Assembly: GCA_038530285.1 (NCBI GenBank)
Contig: JBCBCY010000011.1
Location: forward strand, 1-64,000
Source: JASJAR01 sp038530285
Lineage (GTDB): Bacteria; Pseudomonadota; Alphaproteobacteria; Rhodobacterales; Rhodobacteraceae
DNA: 64,000 nucleotides
Reading direction: 5' to 3'
Shown: positions 36,608-45,313 of the stretch, in pieces
How the letters are laid out: each line of letters begins with the position of its first letter
Numbering within the stretch: position 1 is the stretch's first letter
Made by a program: the position numbers and the translations under genes
The notes under the pieces: model-generated
What the model was told of the DNA's origin: nothing
Databases searched by the model: none
Seen by the model: only the letters and a program-made list of their open reading frames with translations

Positions 36608-36614
36608 CGGCCCG

Positions 36615-36731
36615 TCAGCCGATGAACGGCAAGGCGCAAGCGACGATGAAAATCGCTGTCTCGAAAGGCGGCAGCCCGTCCAGCATACGTCCAAGTTTCC
36701 GCAAAAGCGCGGATGGCAGATCCATACTCAT
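36615..36731 (-). CDS. Possible 38-aa membrane-associated small protein
   Basis: ATG at 36731 has GGGGG about 6 nt upstream and encodes 38 residues: an amphipathic basic part (LPSALLRKLGRMLDGLPP) and a hydrophobic C-terminus (FETAIFIVACALPFIG). It lies downstream of acnA on the same strand, in the 360-bp gap before ccmG. Composition is protein-like, but the length is short and I recognise no family. Treat as tentative. Confidence 0.35.
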   Translation of the reverse strand: MSMDLPSALLRKLGRMLDGLPPFETAIFIVACALPFIG

Positions 36732-36872
36732 TACAGCCCCCAGTGGCATGAACATCTTAAACAATGGCGAAGTCCGGCCGGCTTGGCGAGGTCACAGAGT
36801 GTTTCCAAACCTGGCCTGTGGGGTTTTTTCAACAATGCGGCCAAAAGGGCCAAACTGTCGAACGGATCGAAA

Positions 36873-36885
36873 CACGTTTAACGTG
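36873..36885. promoter_or_regulatory. Inverted repeat CACGTT-T-AACGTG downstream of acnA
   Basis: Perfect 6-bp arms around one base, in AT-richer DNA between acnA and the small ORF. It could be a protein-binding site for the small gene on the minus strand, or chance. Position only. Confidence 0.25.
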
Positions 36886-36903
36886 CTGTTAAGGCGCGCC
36901 AAA

Positions 36904-36920
36904 GCCGGGCCGTGCCCGGC
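36904..36920 (-). terminator. Hairpin downstream of acnA
   Basis: GCCGGGC-CGT-GCCCGGC, a perfect 7-bp GC stem with a 3-nt loop, 14 nt beyond the acnA stop. On the minus strand the transcript continues into CTTTGGC, without a long T run, so termination may be partial. Confidence 0.5.
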
Positions 36921-36934
36921 AGAGGGGCGGTTTG

Positions 36935-39622
36935 CTACGCCGCACCTGCTAGGTCGCGCAAAACGTAATGCAGCACGCCGCCATGTTCGATGTATTCGAC
37001 CTCTACGGCGGTATCGATTCGGCATTTCAGGGTGATCTCCGCCACCGTCCCATCGGGGTAGGTGATCGAACAGGGCACCTCAGCGAGGGGTGTCACGGTA
37101 TCCAGCCCGGTGATCGAGACGGTCTCATCGCCCGTCAGCCCAAGCGATTTGCGGGTGTCGCCGCCGGTGAATTCAAACGGGATCACGCCCATGCCCACCA
37201 GGTTCGACCGATGAATACGCTCAAAACTTTCGGCAATCACAGCCTTTACGCCCAAAAGGTTGGTCCCCTTGGCGGCCCAATCCCGAGAGGAACCCGCACC
37301 GTATTGCGCGCCGCCAAAGATCACCAAAGGCACGCCTTGCGCCTGCCAGGCCATGGCCGCGTCAAAGATCGAGGTTTGCTGTCCGTCCGGCCCCAGCGTG
37401 TAGCCGCCTTCGACCGCATCCAGCATTTCGTTCTTGATGCGGATGTTGGCGAAAGTCCCGCGCATCATCACCTCATGGTTGCCGCGCCTGGACCCGTAGG
37501 AGTTGAACTCCCGCGGCGTGACCTGCCGGTCGACCAGATACTGCCCGGCCGGTGTGGTGTCCTTGAATGATCCCGCCGGGCTGATGTGGTCGGTGGTGAT
37601 CATATCGCCCAGAATGGCCAGAATGCGCGCGCCCTCGACGTTTTCAACCGTGCCGGGCTCAGGCGATATATCGCGGAAATACGGGGGGTTCTGGACGTAA
37701 GTTGATGTTGCTGGCCAGTCGTAGGTCAGACTGTCGGTGGTTTGAACGCTGCGCCATTTGTCATCGCCATCAAAGACCGAGGCGTATTTTTCCATGAACG
37801 CCTCGCGCGTGACGGTGGCTTCGACCAGTTCGGCGATCTCCGCCTGGCTGGGCCAGATGTCCTTGAGGTACACGTCCGTGCCATCGGGCGTCTGGGCGAT
37901 GGGATCGCGCGCCAGGTCGATGTCCATCGTGCCCGCCAGCGCATAGGCCACAACCAAGGGCGGCGAGGCCAGGTAATTGGCGCGCACATCGGGGCTGATC
38001 CGGCCTTCGAAATTGCGGTTGCCCGACAACACGGAGGTCGCCACCAAATCGCCCGATGCAATCGCATCCGACAGCTCTTTCTGGATCGGTCCCGAATTGC
38101 CGATGCAGGTCGTGCAGCCATAGCCCACAAGGTTGAACCCGATCGCATCAAGGTCTTCTTGCAGCTCGGCGGCTTCCAGATAGGCCGACACCACCTGGGA
38201 CCCCGGCGCGAGAGAGGTTTTCACCCAGGGCTTGCGGTTCAGCCCCAAGGCGCGGGCCTTGCGCGCCACCAGGCCTGCGCCGATCATCACGTAAGGGTTC
38301 GACGTGTTGGTGCATGACGTGATCGACGCGATCACCACCTTGCCCGATTCCATCGTGTAGTCTTCGCCTGCGACGGCGATTTCCTTGCCCATGGGGCGTT
38401 TGAACGTCTCTTCCATTTCGCGGGTGAATGCGGCCTTGGCATCGGTCAAAGCCACGTAATCCTGCGGCCGTTTGGGCCCCGAGATTGCCGGCACGATGGT
38501 GCCCATGTCCAGATGCAACGTGTCGGTGTAGATCGGCGCGTAATCCGGGCCCCGCCACATGCCGTTTTCCTTGGCATAGGCTTCGACTAGGGCCAGGGTG
38601 GCCTCGTCGCGCCCGGTGTTTTTAAGGTAGCGCAGCGTCTCACCGTCGATGGGGAAGAACCCGCAGGTCGCGCCATATTCGGGCGCCATGTTCGCGATTG
38701 TTGCGCGGTCGGCCAGCGGCAGAGTGTCGAGCCCCGCGCCGTAGAATTCCACGAATTTGCCGACCACGCCCTTGGCGCGCAGCATCTCGACAACTTTCAA
38801 AACCAAATCGGTGCCGGTGGTGCCTTCGACCATGGCACCTGTCAGTTCAAACCCGATCACTTCGGGGATCAGCATCGAAATCGGCTGGCCGAGCATCGCG
38901 GCTTCGGCTTCAATCCCGCCCACGCCCCAGCCCAGCACAGCCGCGCCATTGACCATGGTGGTGTGGCTGTCGGTGCCCACCAGCGTGTCGGGGTAGGCGA
39001 CCATTTCGCCTGATTGGTCCACATCTGACCAGACGGTGCGCGACAGATATTCCAGGTTCACCTGGTGGCAAATGCCCGTCCCGGGCGGCACGACGCGGAA
39101 ATTGTCAAACGCCGATTGGCCCCATTTCAGGAAGGTATAACGCTCCATATTGCGTTCGTATTCACGGTCGACATTCATCTGAAAGGCGCGCGGGTTTCCA
39201 AACTCGTCGATCATCACCGAATGGTCGATCACCAGATCCACCGGGTTCAACGGGTTGATCTTTTCGGGGTCGCCGCCCAGGGCCACGATCCCGTCGCGCA
39301 TGGCCGCCAGATCGACCACCGCGGGGACGCCGGTGAAATCCTGCATCAACACGCGCGCGGGCCGGTAGGCAATCTCGCGCGGGTTCTGGCCGCCGTTTTC
39401 CCCCCAGACCCCGAAAGCTTTGATGTCATCGAGATCGACCGTTTTGCCGTCTTCGAACCGCAGCATGTTTTCCAGCACCACTTTCAACACAGCTGGCAGG
39501 TCGGAAAACGCGCCCAGCCCGGCGGCCTCGGCGGCCGGGATCGAGTAATAGGCGATGCTTTTGCCGCTGACTTCAAGCGTTGTGCGGGTCTTGGCGGTAT
39601 CCTGGCCGACGGTGATGGGCAT
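36935..39622 (-). CDS. acnA: Aconitate hydratase
   Basis: 895 aa, AcnA type. It begins MPITVGQDTAKTRTTLEVSGK at ATG 39622; an in-frame start 126 nt earlier adds a Pro/Ala-rich leader with no family match. Iron-sulfur ligand cysteines are in SITSCTNTSNP and GCTTCIGNSGP. The swivel domain at the C-terminus contains QYGAGSSRDWAAKGT. It interconverts citrate and isocitrate in the TCA cycle. It is convergent with ccmG and divergent from the DUF1223 gene. Confidence 0.96.
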   Translation of the reverse strand: MPITVGQDTAKTRTTLEVSGKSIAYYSIPAAEAAGLGAFSDLPAVLKVVLENMLRFEDGKTVDLDDIKAFGVWGENGGQNPREIAYRPARVLMQDFTGVPAVVDLAAMRDGIVALGGDPEKINPLNPVDLVIDHSVMIDEFGNPRAFQMNVDREYERNMERYTFLKWGQSAFDNFRVVPPGTGICHQVNLEYLSRTVWSDVDQSGEMVAYPDTLVGTDSHTTMVNGAAVLGWGVGGIEAEAAMLGQPISMLIPEVIGFELTGAMVEGTTGTDLVLKVVEMLRAKGVVGKFVEFYGAGLDTLPLADRATIANMAPEYGATCGFFPIDGETLRYLKNTGRDEATLALVEAYAKENGMWRGPDYAPIYTDTLHLDMGTIVPAISGPKRPQDYVALTDAKAAFTREMEETFKRPMGKEIAVAGEDYTMESGKVVIASITSCTNTSNPYVMIGAGLVARKARALGLNRKPWVKTSLAPGSQVVSAYLEAAELQEDLDAIGFNLVGYGCTTCIGNSGPIQKELSDAIASGDLVATSVLSGNRNFEGRISPDVRANYLASPPLVVAYALAGTMDIDLARDPIAQTPDGTDVYLKDIWPSQAEIAELVEATVTREAFMEKYASVFDGDDKWRSVQTTDSLTYDWPATSTYVQNPPYFRDISPEPGTVENVEGARILAILGDMITTDHISPAGSFKDTTPAGQYLVDRQVTPREFNSYGSRRGNHEVMMRGTFANIRIKNEMLDAVEGGYTLGPDGQQTSIFDAAMAWQAQGVPLVIFGGAQYGAGSSRDWAAKGTNLLGVKAVIAESFERIHRSNLVGMGVIPFEFTGGDTRKSLGLTGDETVSITGLDTVTPLAEVPCSITYPDGTVAEITLKCRIDTAVEVEYIEHGGVLHYVLRDLAGAA

Positions 39623-39814
39623 GGGGGGCTCCTTGGCTGGCAATGGCTCGGGCGGTCGCGGTGCCAATTTGGTCGCAAACGCCGCCGGGCTCAAGGGCGC
39701 GCTGCCTGCAGAGGGGCAAACCAAGCCGCCGGTAACATGGTCTCGCAAAACCTTGATTGGTGTTTCGGGCGATGCTTGGCTAGGTGAATGGTCGAACGAT
39801 CTGTGGAGTGACCG

Positions 39815-40513
39815 ATGATGTCACGTTTTCTGGCGGCCTGTGCCGCGCTTTTGTTGACCGTCGGTTCCGCTTTGGCCGACGACAACGTCGTGGTGGTTGA
39901 GCTTTACACCTCTCAGGGGTGTTCGTCCTGTCCGCCTGCCGACAACCTTTTGGGCCAGATCGCCGATCGCGACAACATCATCGCTCTGGCGTTGCATGTG
40001 GATTATTGGGACTACATCGGCTGGACCGATGATTTTGCCAGCCCGGCCCATACGGCACGCCAGCGCGGCTATGCGCGCGCCAAGGGCACCAAGATGATCT
40101 ACACCCCGCAGATGGTCATCCAGGGCGAGACCCATGTGGTTGGAAACAAGCCGATGGATGTGGCCGATGCGATCAATTCCTATGTGCGCAGCAGCGTTCC
40201 GGTGGATGTCAGCCTTGAGCGGTCAGGTGACATGGTGCGGGTGCAAGCGCGCCGGATCGGCCGGGTACCCCAGGGCGTGTCGGTGCATGTCGTGACCTTT
40301 GTGCCGCGGGCAACGCGCGACATTCGTGCCGGCGAAAACCGGGGCCGAACGCTGAGCTATCACAATATTGTCCGCGACTGGCGCACCATCGACAGCTGGT
40401 CAGGCGGCGATGTCTACACAGCGGATGTGCGCGTGGCAGCCGACCAGCCTGTCGCGGTTATCTTCCAGGCGCCAGGTCACGGACCGGTGCTGGGGGCTGC
40501 ACAGCTCAGGTAG
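39815..40513 (+). CDS. DUF1223 secreted protein
   Basis: 232 aa with signal peptide MMSRFLAACAALLLTVGSALA. The domain starts VVVVELYTSQGCSSCPPADNLL, a thioredoxin-like fold with a CSSC pair, and continues with HVDYWDYIGWTDDFASPAHTARQRGYA. This is DUF1223; the CxxC arrangement suggests periplasmic thiol chemistry but the role is unproven. The C-terminal 37 nt overlap the 3' end of the convergent acyltransferase gene. Confidence 0.88.
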   Translation: MMSRFLAACAALLLTVGSALADDNVVVVELYTSQGCSSCPPADNLLGQIADRDNIIALALHVDYWDYIGWTDDFASPAHTARQRGYARAKGTKMIYTPQMVIQGETHVVGNKPMDVADAINSYVRSSVPVDVSLERSGDMVRVQARRIGRVPQGVSVHVVTFVPRATRDIRAGENRGRTLSYHNIVRDWRTIDSWSGGDVYTADVRVAADQPVAVIFQAPGHGPVLGAAQLR

Positions 40514-41400
40514 CGTTCAGGCTGCCAGCGTGGTTCGGCCCAGAAAAACTGGTCCATATATCCGGCCACCACGCTTTCCAGGCTGTCTTGGAACGCCTGC
40601 AGCATCTCGTCGGGGGGCGCATGCGCGATCGATGCGGCCATCCAGATGCCGTAGCGCCCGTTGGATCGTTTCAGGGCGAAGGCCGGGATAAGTTCGGCGT
40701 GGTGGCGCAGGGCAATCGCCGCCGGCAGACGCGGCGCCCGAACCCGCGCGCCAAACAGTTTGACAGGTGTCCCGGCGGTGTCTGGATCATCGGCCCGGAT
40801 CACGCCAAAGCCCCCCTTGGCGATATGCGCCTCAAACGCGTGCGCGCCTGCTGCACCAGCGGGCAGATGCACGCCCCCCAATGCCGCGCGCGCCGCTGTA
40901 ATGCGATGATCAAGCAGGCTTTGGGTGGATGGCGGGCTTTGCCGCGCGACGCGCAGACCCCGCAACGCAAGGGCGGCCATAAGCGCATCAGGGTGACCAA
41001 GTCCGGCCGTGACCAGAAGAACGCCCCGATCGGCTTCGGCGGCGGTCTTCATGGCGGCCACACCTGGGCCCTTGATGGGCGTGTTCCGCAAGATTTGGGC
41101 AAAATCCTTGGGGCATAGCAATTCGGCCAGGCCTTCACCGGCATGCCGGGCGGCGCGGCGGGCCAAACGGCGGCGCGCGGCGGGGTCGAGATCCGGGCGG
41201 ACCAATGCAAGGGTTTGCGAAATCGCCCCCGGCCAGCCCAGCATCGGCCCCCAGGCATGTGCCATCAATCGCGCAAACAGGCGGCGGCGATCGGCAAAAC
41301 TCCAATTCAGGGTGGCATCGCTGGTCTTGATCATCAGCCAGCCGACCAGCCGTTCAATCGCAGAATCCGCGCTGGGACTTTGGGCAGGCACCGGGTTCAT
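40477..41400 (-). CDS. LpxL/HtrB-like lysophospholipid acyltransferase family protein
   Basis: 307 aa from ATG 41400 with GGAGA upstream. The core resembles LpxL-type lauroyltransferases: LVTAGLGHPDALMAAL where the family has an HX4(D/E) motif, then GGFGVIRADDPDTAGTPVKLFGARVRAPRLPAAIA. The second block fits well. In the first, the His is followed by Asp at +2 and no acid at +5, so the catalytic dyad is altered. It may be a diverged acyltransferase for lipid A or ornithine-type lipids. Convergent with, and overlapping, the DUF1223 gene. Confidence 0.7.
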   Translation of the reverse strand: MNPVPAQSPSADSAIERLVGWLMIKTSDATLNWSFADRRRLFARLMAHAWGPMLGWPGAISQTLALVRPDLDPAARRRLARRAARHAGEGLAELLCPKDFAQILRNTPIKGPGVAAMKTAAEADRGVLLVTAGLGHPDALMAALALRGLRVARQSPPSTQSLLDHRITAARAALGGVHLPAGAAGAHAFEAHIAKGGFGVIRADDPDTAGTPVKLFGARVRAPRLPAAIALRHHAELIPAFALKRSNGRYGIWMAASIAHAPPDEMLQAFQDSLESVVAGYMDQFFWAEPRWQPERYLSCAAPSTGP

Positions 41401-41434
41401 TCGTCTTCTCCGCGCCCCCGCGTCCCAAAATTTG

Positions 41435-42538
41435 CTATTCGTCCTCAACGGTCAAGAAAATTTCGCCGTCCGCTTCCAGTTGCCGGATCACGGCGACCAC
41501 GGCGGTCATCGCGGCTTCGGCATCCGCCGCGGCAACACCGTCCTTTTCATCGGCTTCGGCGCGAATATTGTCGGCCATCCGCTGGGAGATATTGGCCAGG
41601 ATGAACTCGCCCGCCTCTGCGTCCTTGCCGGTGGCCGCGGCCAGGGCGATGACCAACTGGTCTTGATCGACATCGCGCATGACCCTGGGGATGTCGCGCG
41701 GTGCGACGCGACCGGGGATGTTGGCGAAAGTGAAGATCGCCTTCTTGACCTCTTCGGCAAAGGCTTTGTCGGTCTCTTCAAGCCCGGCGAGGACATCGTC
41801 GCGTGTACCCGCCGTCGAGTAATTGAGGATCGCGCCGACCCGTGCGACAGGCCCGTCGTCAAAGGCGCGCACCGGACGCGCGTCCAGCTCTTCGGCCAGC
41901 GACACGCCGATCCGGCGCACGGTGGCAGGGTCCACGGCGCCAATCTGGCTGACGGCATAGGCGATCCGGCGCGCGGTGGGGCCCGGTATTTTCGACAGAA
42001 GTTCTGCTGCGGCCGAGACTTTCAGCTTTGACAGAATAACGGCAGCCACTTCGGTGCTTTCGCGTTCCAGAACAGGGATCAGCCGTTCGCTATCAATGCT
42101 TTGCAACACATCCCAGGGGTCGCCTTCAAAATCGATGCCCGCCTGGTTGCGCAGCCGCGCCGCTGCCGTCGCCGTCATGGCGTCGCCGACCAGACCCAGG
42201 ACCGAATCGAGCCCCTGGGGAAAGCGCAGCCCGATGGCGTCCATTTCAGCCAGGAACTCTTCGACCGCGGCTTCGATCGTGGCGTGGTTGACCGTGCGCA
42301 TCGCGGTCATTTCCTCGGTCAGGGCCACCTGCACATCATCAGGCAATTGCCGCAGCGATATCTTGACGCCCTCGGCCAGCATCAGCCGGACAACCACCGC
42401 CGCCTTTTGCGGCTTGGTCAGGGGCACGACCTCCCCTTTAGGGGTATCGCCACCGCCCATGCCACCGGCGCCGCCAAAGCCGCCGATATCGGGAAGGTCC
42501 CCGAGGGGTGCAAAGTCAAAATCCTGGGGCATCGCCAT
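41435..42538 (-). CDS. fliG: Flagellar motor switch protein FliG
   Basis: 367 aa. A Gly-rich N-terminus (about residues 1-40) precedes the FliG N, middle and C domains. Visible features are PLTKPQKAAVVVRLMLAEG, EEFLAEMDAIG, LQSIDSERLIPVLERESTEVAAVILSKL and the C-terminal motor region FTFANIPGRVAPRDIPRVMRDVDQDQLVIALA. FliG sits on the MS ring and transmits torque. It is alone here; no other flagellar gene lies in the window. The acyltransferase start is only about 35 nt after its stop, so the two may be co-transcribed. Confidence 0.9.
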   Translation of the reverse strand: MAMPQDFDFAPLGDLPDIGGFGGAGGMGGGDTPKGEVVPLTKPQKAAVVVRLMLAEGVKISLRQLPDDVQVALTEEMTAMRTVNHATIEAAVEEFLAEMDAIGLRFPQGLDSVLGLVGDAMTATAAARLRNQAGIDFEGDPWDVLQSIDSERLIPVLERESTEVAAVILSKLKVSAAAELLSKIPGPTARRIAYAVSQIGAVDPATVRRIGVSLAEELDARPVRAFDDGPVARVGAILNYSTAGTRDDVLAGLEETDKAFAEEVKKAIFTFANIPGRVAPRDIPRVMRDVDQDQLVIALAAATGKDAEAGEFILANISQRMADNIRAEADEKDGVAAADAEAAMTAVVAVIRQLEADGEIFLTVEDE

Positions 42539-42594
42539 CGTCTGGTTGCAAGCGCGACCCTGATGGCATGAGACCGGTTAATACCACGCAAAGA

Positions 42595-43128
42595 TCAGTA
42601 GGCCGGGCCGGTTCCAGATGCCAAAGCCAGACCTAATGCGGCTTCGGCCCATGTGTTGCGCCCGCCCCGGCGGCGAATTTCGCTGAGTTCCGCACGAGCA
42701 GCTTCATATGCGCCGCGTTCGACAAGGCCTTGCCCGTAATAGGACCGCGCCAGCAGATTGTCCGGATCCACCGCCAGTGCCGCGGTGTAAAACGCCTCAG
42801 CCGCTGCAAAATCCCCTGTCTTGCGGGCCAGAAACCCCCGGTAGGTCAGAACGCGCGTGTCGTTTTGGTCCGACATGGCCGCAAGGGCGGCTTTGGCGCC
42901 ATCGTATCGCCCGGCATAGGCCAGTTCGCGCACCGCGCGGTACAAACCATCATCGCCAAGGCGACTTTCCTTTGGCGCCACGCAGGATTCCGCCTCTTCG
43001 TCCCAGACAAGGCCTTCTGCACAGGCTGTTGTCGTCTCGGTCGGGGTTGGCGGCGTGTCATCGTTGAACCCTGCCGCCCATAGGGGCGTGGCCATCACGG
43101 CAAAGGCAAACATCGGGGCAAGGCGCAT
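42595..43128 (-). CDS. Secreted TPR-containing protein with Cys motif
   Basis: 177 aa. ATG 43128 has AGGA 8 nt upstream and opens a signal peptide (MRLAPMFAFAVMATPLWA). The mature N-terminus carries CAEGLVWDEEAESCVAPKES. Helical TPR-like repeats follow (AYAGRYDGAKAALAAM, KTGDFAAAEAFYTAALAVDPDNLLARSYYGQGLVERGAYEAA). Periplasmic protein-interaction role likely; specific function unknown. The upstream neighbour shares the Cys motif. Longer in-frame starts precede the signal peptide and are rejected. Confidence 0.78.
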   Translation of the reverse strand: MRLAPMFAFAVMATPLWAAGFNDDTPPTPTETTTACAEGLVWDEEAESCVAPKESRLGDDGLYRAVRELAYAGRYDGAKAALAAMSDQNDTRVLTYRGFLARKTGDFAAAEAFYTAALAVDPDNLLARSYYGQGLVERGAYEAARAELSEIRRRGGRNTWAEAALGLALASGTGPAY

Positions 43129-43201
43129 CTGGGCTGTCCTGTCTGACATGAAAACGGCGGCCATGTCCGCGGCCGCCGTCGGTATTGCTGGGTCTTTTCG
43201 C

Positions 43202-43357
43202 TTAGCTGGTCGTTGGGACGCAAGCGCCGGTGCCGGCGTCAAACACCGAGCCTTCGGCGCAGGACATGGACGCGGTCGTGTGCCCGTATGAGCATCCTTC
43301 CGCGATGGCCAGGCCGGGCAGAACCGTCAAAGCGAGGGCCGTCAAAAGGGTCTTCAT
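43202..43357 (-). CDS. Small secreted Cys-motif protein (51 aa)
   Basis: ATG at 43357 with AGGA upstream encodes a signal peptide MKTLLTALALTVLPGLAIA and a mature piece of about 32 residues with three cysteines (EGCSYGH, MSCAEGSVFDAGTGACVP). The CAEGxVxD...CV part repeats the motif in the following TPR gene, 74 nt downstream on the same strand. It is a clear small gene on signal peptide and ribosome-binding site. Function unknown. Confidence 0.75.
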   Translation of the reverse strand: MKTLLTALALTVLPGLAIAEGCSYGHTTASMSCAEGSVFDAGTGACVPTTS

Positions 43358-43426
43358 GTGTAAGGTCCTTTCTCTTGTGCACGACAGAACCGTAGCGCGG
43401 GTTGACCCTGCGTCAAAGCTTCAATC

Positions 43427-44734
43427 TCAGGATGTGCCGAAAACCCGCTGAAAAATCGTATCCACATGTTTGGTGTGGTACCCTAAGTCGAATTTTTCAT
43501 CGATCTGAGCATCAGACAGCGCCGCGGTCACATCCGCGTCGGCCTTCAGCTCGGTTTTGAAGTCGGCGCCGTCTTCCCAGACTTTCATCGCGTTGCGTTG
43601 CACCAGACGATAGGCATCTTCGCGGCTGACACCGGCCTGGGTCAGGGCCAAAAGAACCCGCTGCGAATGAATGAGCCCGCGAAACTTGTTCATATTGGCG
43701 ATCATGTTGTCGGGGTAGATCACCAGCTTTTCGATCACGCCGGTCAGGCGCGCCAGCGCGAAATCCAGCGTGATCGTGGCATCAGGCCCGATCATCCGTT
43801 CGACCGACGAATGCGAGATGTCACGCTCATGCCAAAGGGCGACGTTCTCCATCGCGGGCACCACGGCAGACCGGACCATGCGCGCCAGCCCCGTCAGGTT
43901 TTCGGTCAGCACCGGGTTGCGCTTGTGGGGCATCGCAGACGACCCCTTTTGGCCTTTGGAAAAGAACTCCTCCGCCTCCAGCACCTCGGTGCGCTGCATA
44001 TGGCGGATCTCGGTCGAGATATTCTCGATCGAGCTGGCCACGACGCCCAGGGCGGCAAAGAAGGCCGCGTGACGGTCGCGGGGGATCACCTGGGTGGAAA
44101 TCGGTTCGGGCGTCAGCCCCAGTTTTGCGCAGACGTGGGCTTCGACGGCGGGGTCGATGTTGGCGAAGGTCCCTACCGCGCCCGAGATTGCCCCTGTTGC
44201 GATTTCGGCGCGCGCCGTTTTCAGCCGCGCCAGATTGCGGTCCATTTCGGCATAAAAGCGTGCAAAGGTGAGCCCCATCGTGGTGGGTTCGGCGTGAATG
44301 CCATGGGACCGGCCAATCCGCACGGTGTCTTTGTGTTCCAGCGCGCGGGCCTTCAGCGCGGCCAGCAGGCCTTCAACATCCGCAATCAACAGATCCGCCG
44401 CACGCACAAGCTGGACATTGAAGGTGGTGTCCAACACGTCCGAACTGGTCATACCCTGATGGACAAAGCGGGCGGCGTCATTGCCGATGATTTCGGCCAG
44501 ATGGGTCAGAAAGGCGATGACGTCGTGTTTGGTGACGGCCTCAATCTCATCAATGCGGGCCACGTCAAATGTCGCATCCTTGGCCGTCCAGACCGCAGCA
44601 GCATTCTCAGCCGGGATCACGCCCAAATCGGCTTGCGCGTCACAGGCATGGGCCTCAATTTCGTACCAGATGCGGAACTTCGTGTCTGGTGACCAGATGA
44701 CGACCATGTCGGGGCGAGAATAGCGGGGGATCAT
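43427..44734 (-). CDS. purB: Adenylosuccinate lyase
   Basis: 435 aa fumarase/aspartase-superfamily enzyme. Signature SSAMPHKRNPVLTENL is present; other conserved points are RSHGIHAEPTTMGLTFA and MTSSDVLDT. PurB acts twice in purine synthesis, splitting SAICAR and adenylosuccinate. Length is typical. Upstream, the DUF6314 gene is divergent. Confidence 0.97.
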   Translation of the reverse strand: MIPRYSRPDMVVIWSPDTKFRIWYEIEAHACDAQADLGVIPAENAAAVWTAKDATFDVARIDEIEAVTKHDVIAFLTHLAEIIGNDAARFVHQGMTSSDVLDTTFNVQLVRAADLLIADVEGLLAALKARALEHKDTVRIGRSHGIHAEPTTMGLTFARFYAEMDRNLARLKTARAEIATGAISGAVGTFANIDPAVEAHVCAKLGLTPEPISTQVIPRDRHAAFFAALGVVASSIENISTEIRHMQRTEVLEAEEFFSKGQKGSSAMPHKRNPVLTENLTGLARMVRSAVVPAMENVALWHERDISHSSVERMIGPDATITLDFALARLTGVIEKLVIYPDNMIANMNKFRGLIHSQRVLLALTQAGVSREDAYRLVQRNAMKVWEDGADFKTELKADADVTAALSDAQIDEKFDLGYHTKHVDTIFQRVFGTS

Positions 44735-44803
44735 CGGGCAGGGCCTTTTGTTGGAGCGCAGGGCCTCTTACTAAGGGGATCGGGGATCAACAAGGAGGCT
44801 GCG

Positions 44804-45244
44804 TTGGCGATCTCTCCGAATGGCGGACCAAAATCCGCGCTGTCCTTTGTTGGACGCTGGCGGATCGCGCGTGAGATTGCCCATGCCGATGGGCTGACCG
44901 GTGCGTTTGAAGGCCTGGCCGTGGTGGCCGCTTCGGGCCCGGATCGGTTTTCTTATGATGAGGACGGGACATTGACCCTGGGGCGGGCGGAACCCTTGCG
45001 CGCCACCCGCCGCTACATCTGGCATGCGTCAGGTCAGGGTATAAACGTTTATTTCGCAGGTGGCGCGCCCTTTCACAGGGTCGATCTGTCGGGGCCACGC
45101 ACCGCCACGGTGCATCTGTGCGCCCCCGACCGTTACGCGGTGTCATATGATTTCAGTGACTGGCCCGTGTGGACGGCCCGCTGGCAGGTAGAAGGCCCGC
45201 GCAAGGCCTATGAGATGACGTCGAGCTATCACAAGGCGCCCTGA
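44804..45244 (+). CDS. DUF6314 family protein
   Basis: 146 aa starting at TTG 44804 with a consensus AAGGAGG 5 nt upstream; no ATG fits this ribosome-binding site. The domain pattern SFVGRWRIAREIAHADG, LRATRRYIWHASGQGINVYFAGG and HLCAPDRYAVSYDFSDWPVWTARWQVEGPRKAYEM matches the DUF6314 group (lipocalin-like beta barrel, unknown ligand). Cytoplasmic. It precedes bioY. Confidence 0.78.
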   Translation: MAISPNGGPKSALSFVGRWRIAREIAHADGLTGAFEGLAVVAASGPDRFSYDEDGTLTLGRAEPLRATRRYIWHASGQGINVYFAGGAPFHRVDLSGPRTATVHLCAPDRYAVSYDFSDWPVWTARWQVEGPRKAYEMTSSYHKAP

Positions 45245-45313
45245 GGTCTTGCCCTTCGACGGGCGCGGTGCGACAACCTGATGAAAATTCGGGACAGATA
45301 GAAAGAGAACTCC

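Noticed and set aside
36622..37035. Plus-strand open frame across the acnA end
   Set aside because: Overlaps acnA antisense, basic random composition, no ribosome-binding site.
45245..45313. BioR-type operator before bioY
   Set aside because: No TTATCTATAA-like site; only a weak GATAG match.
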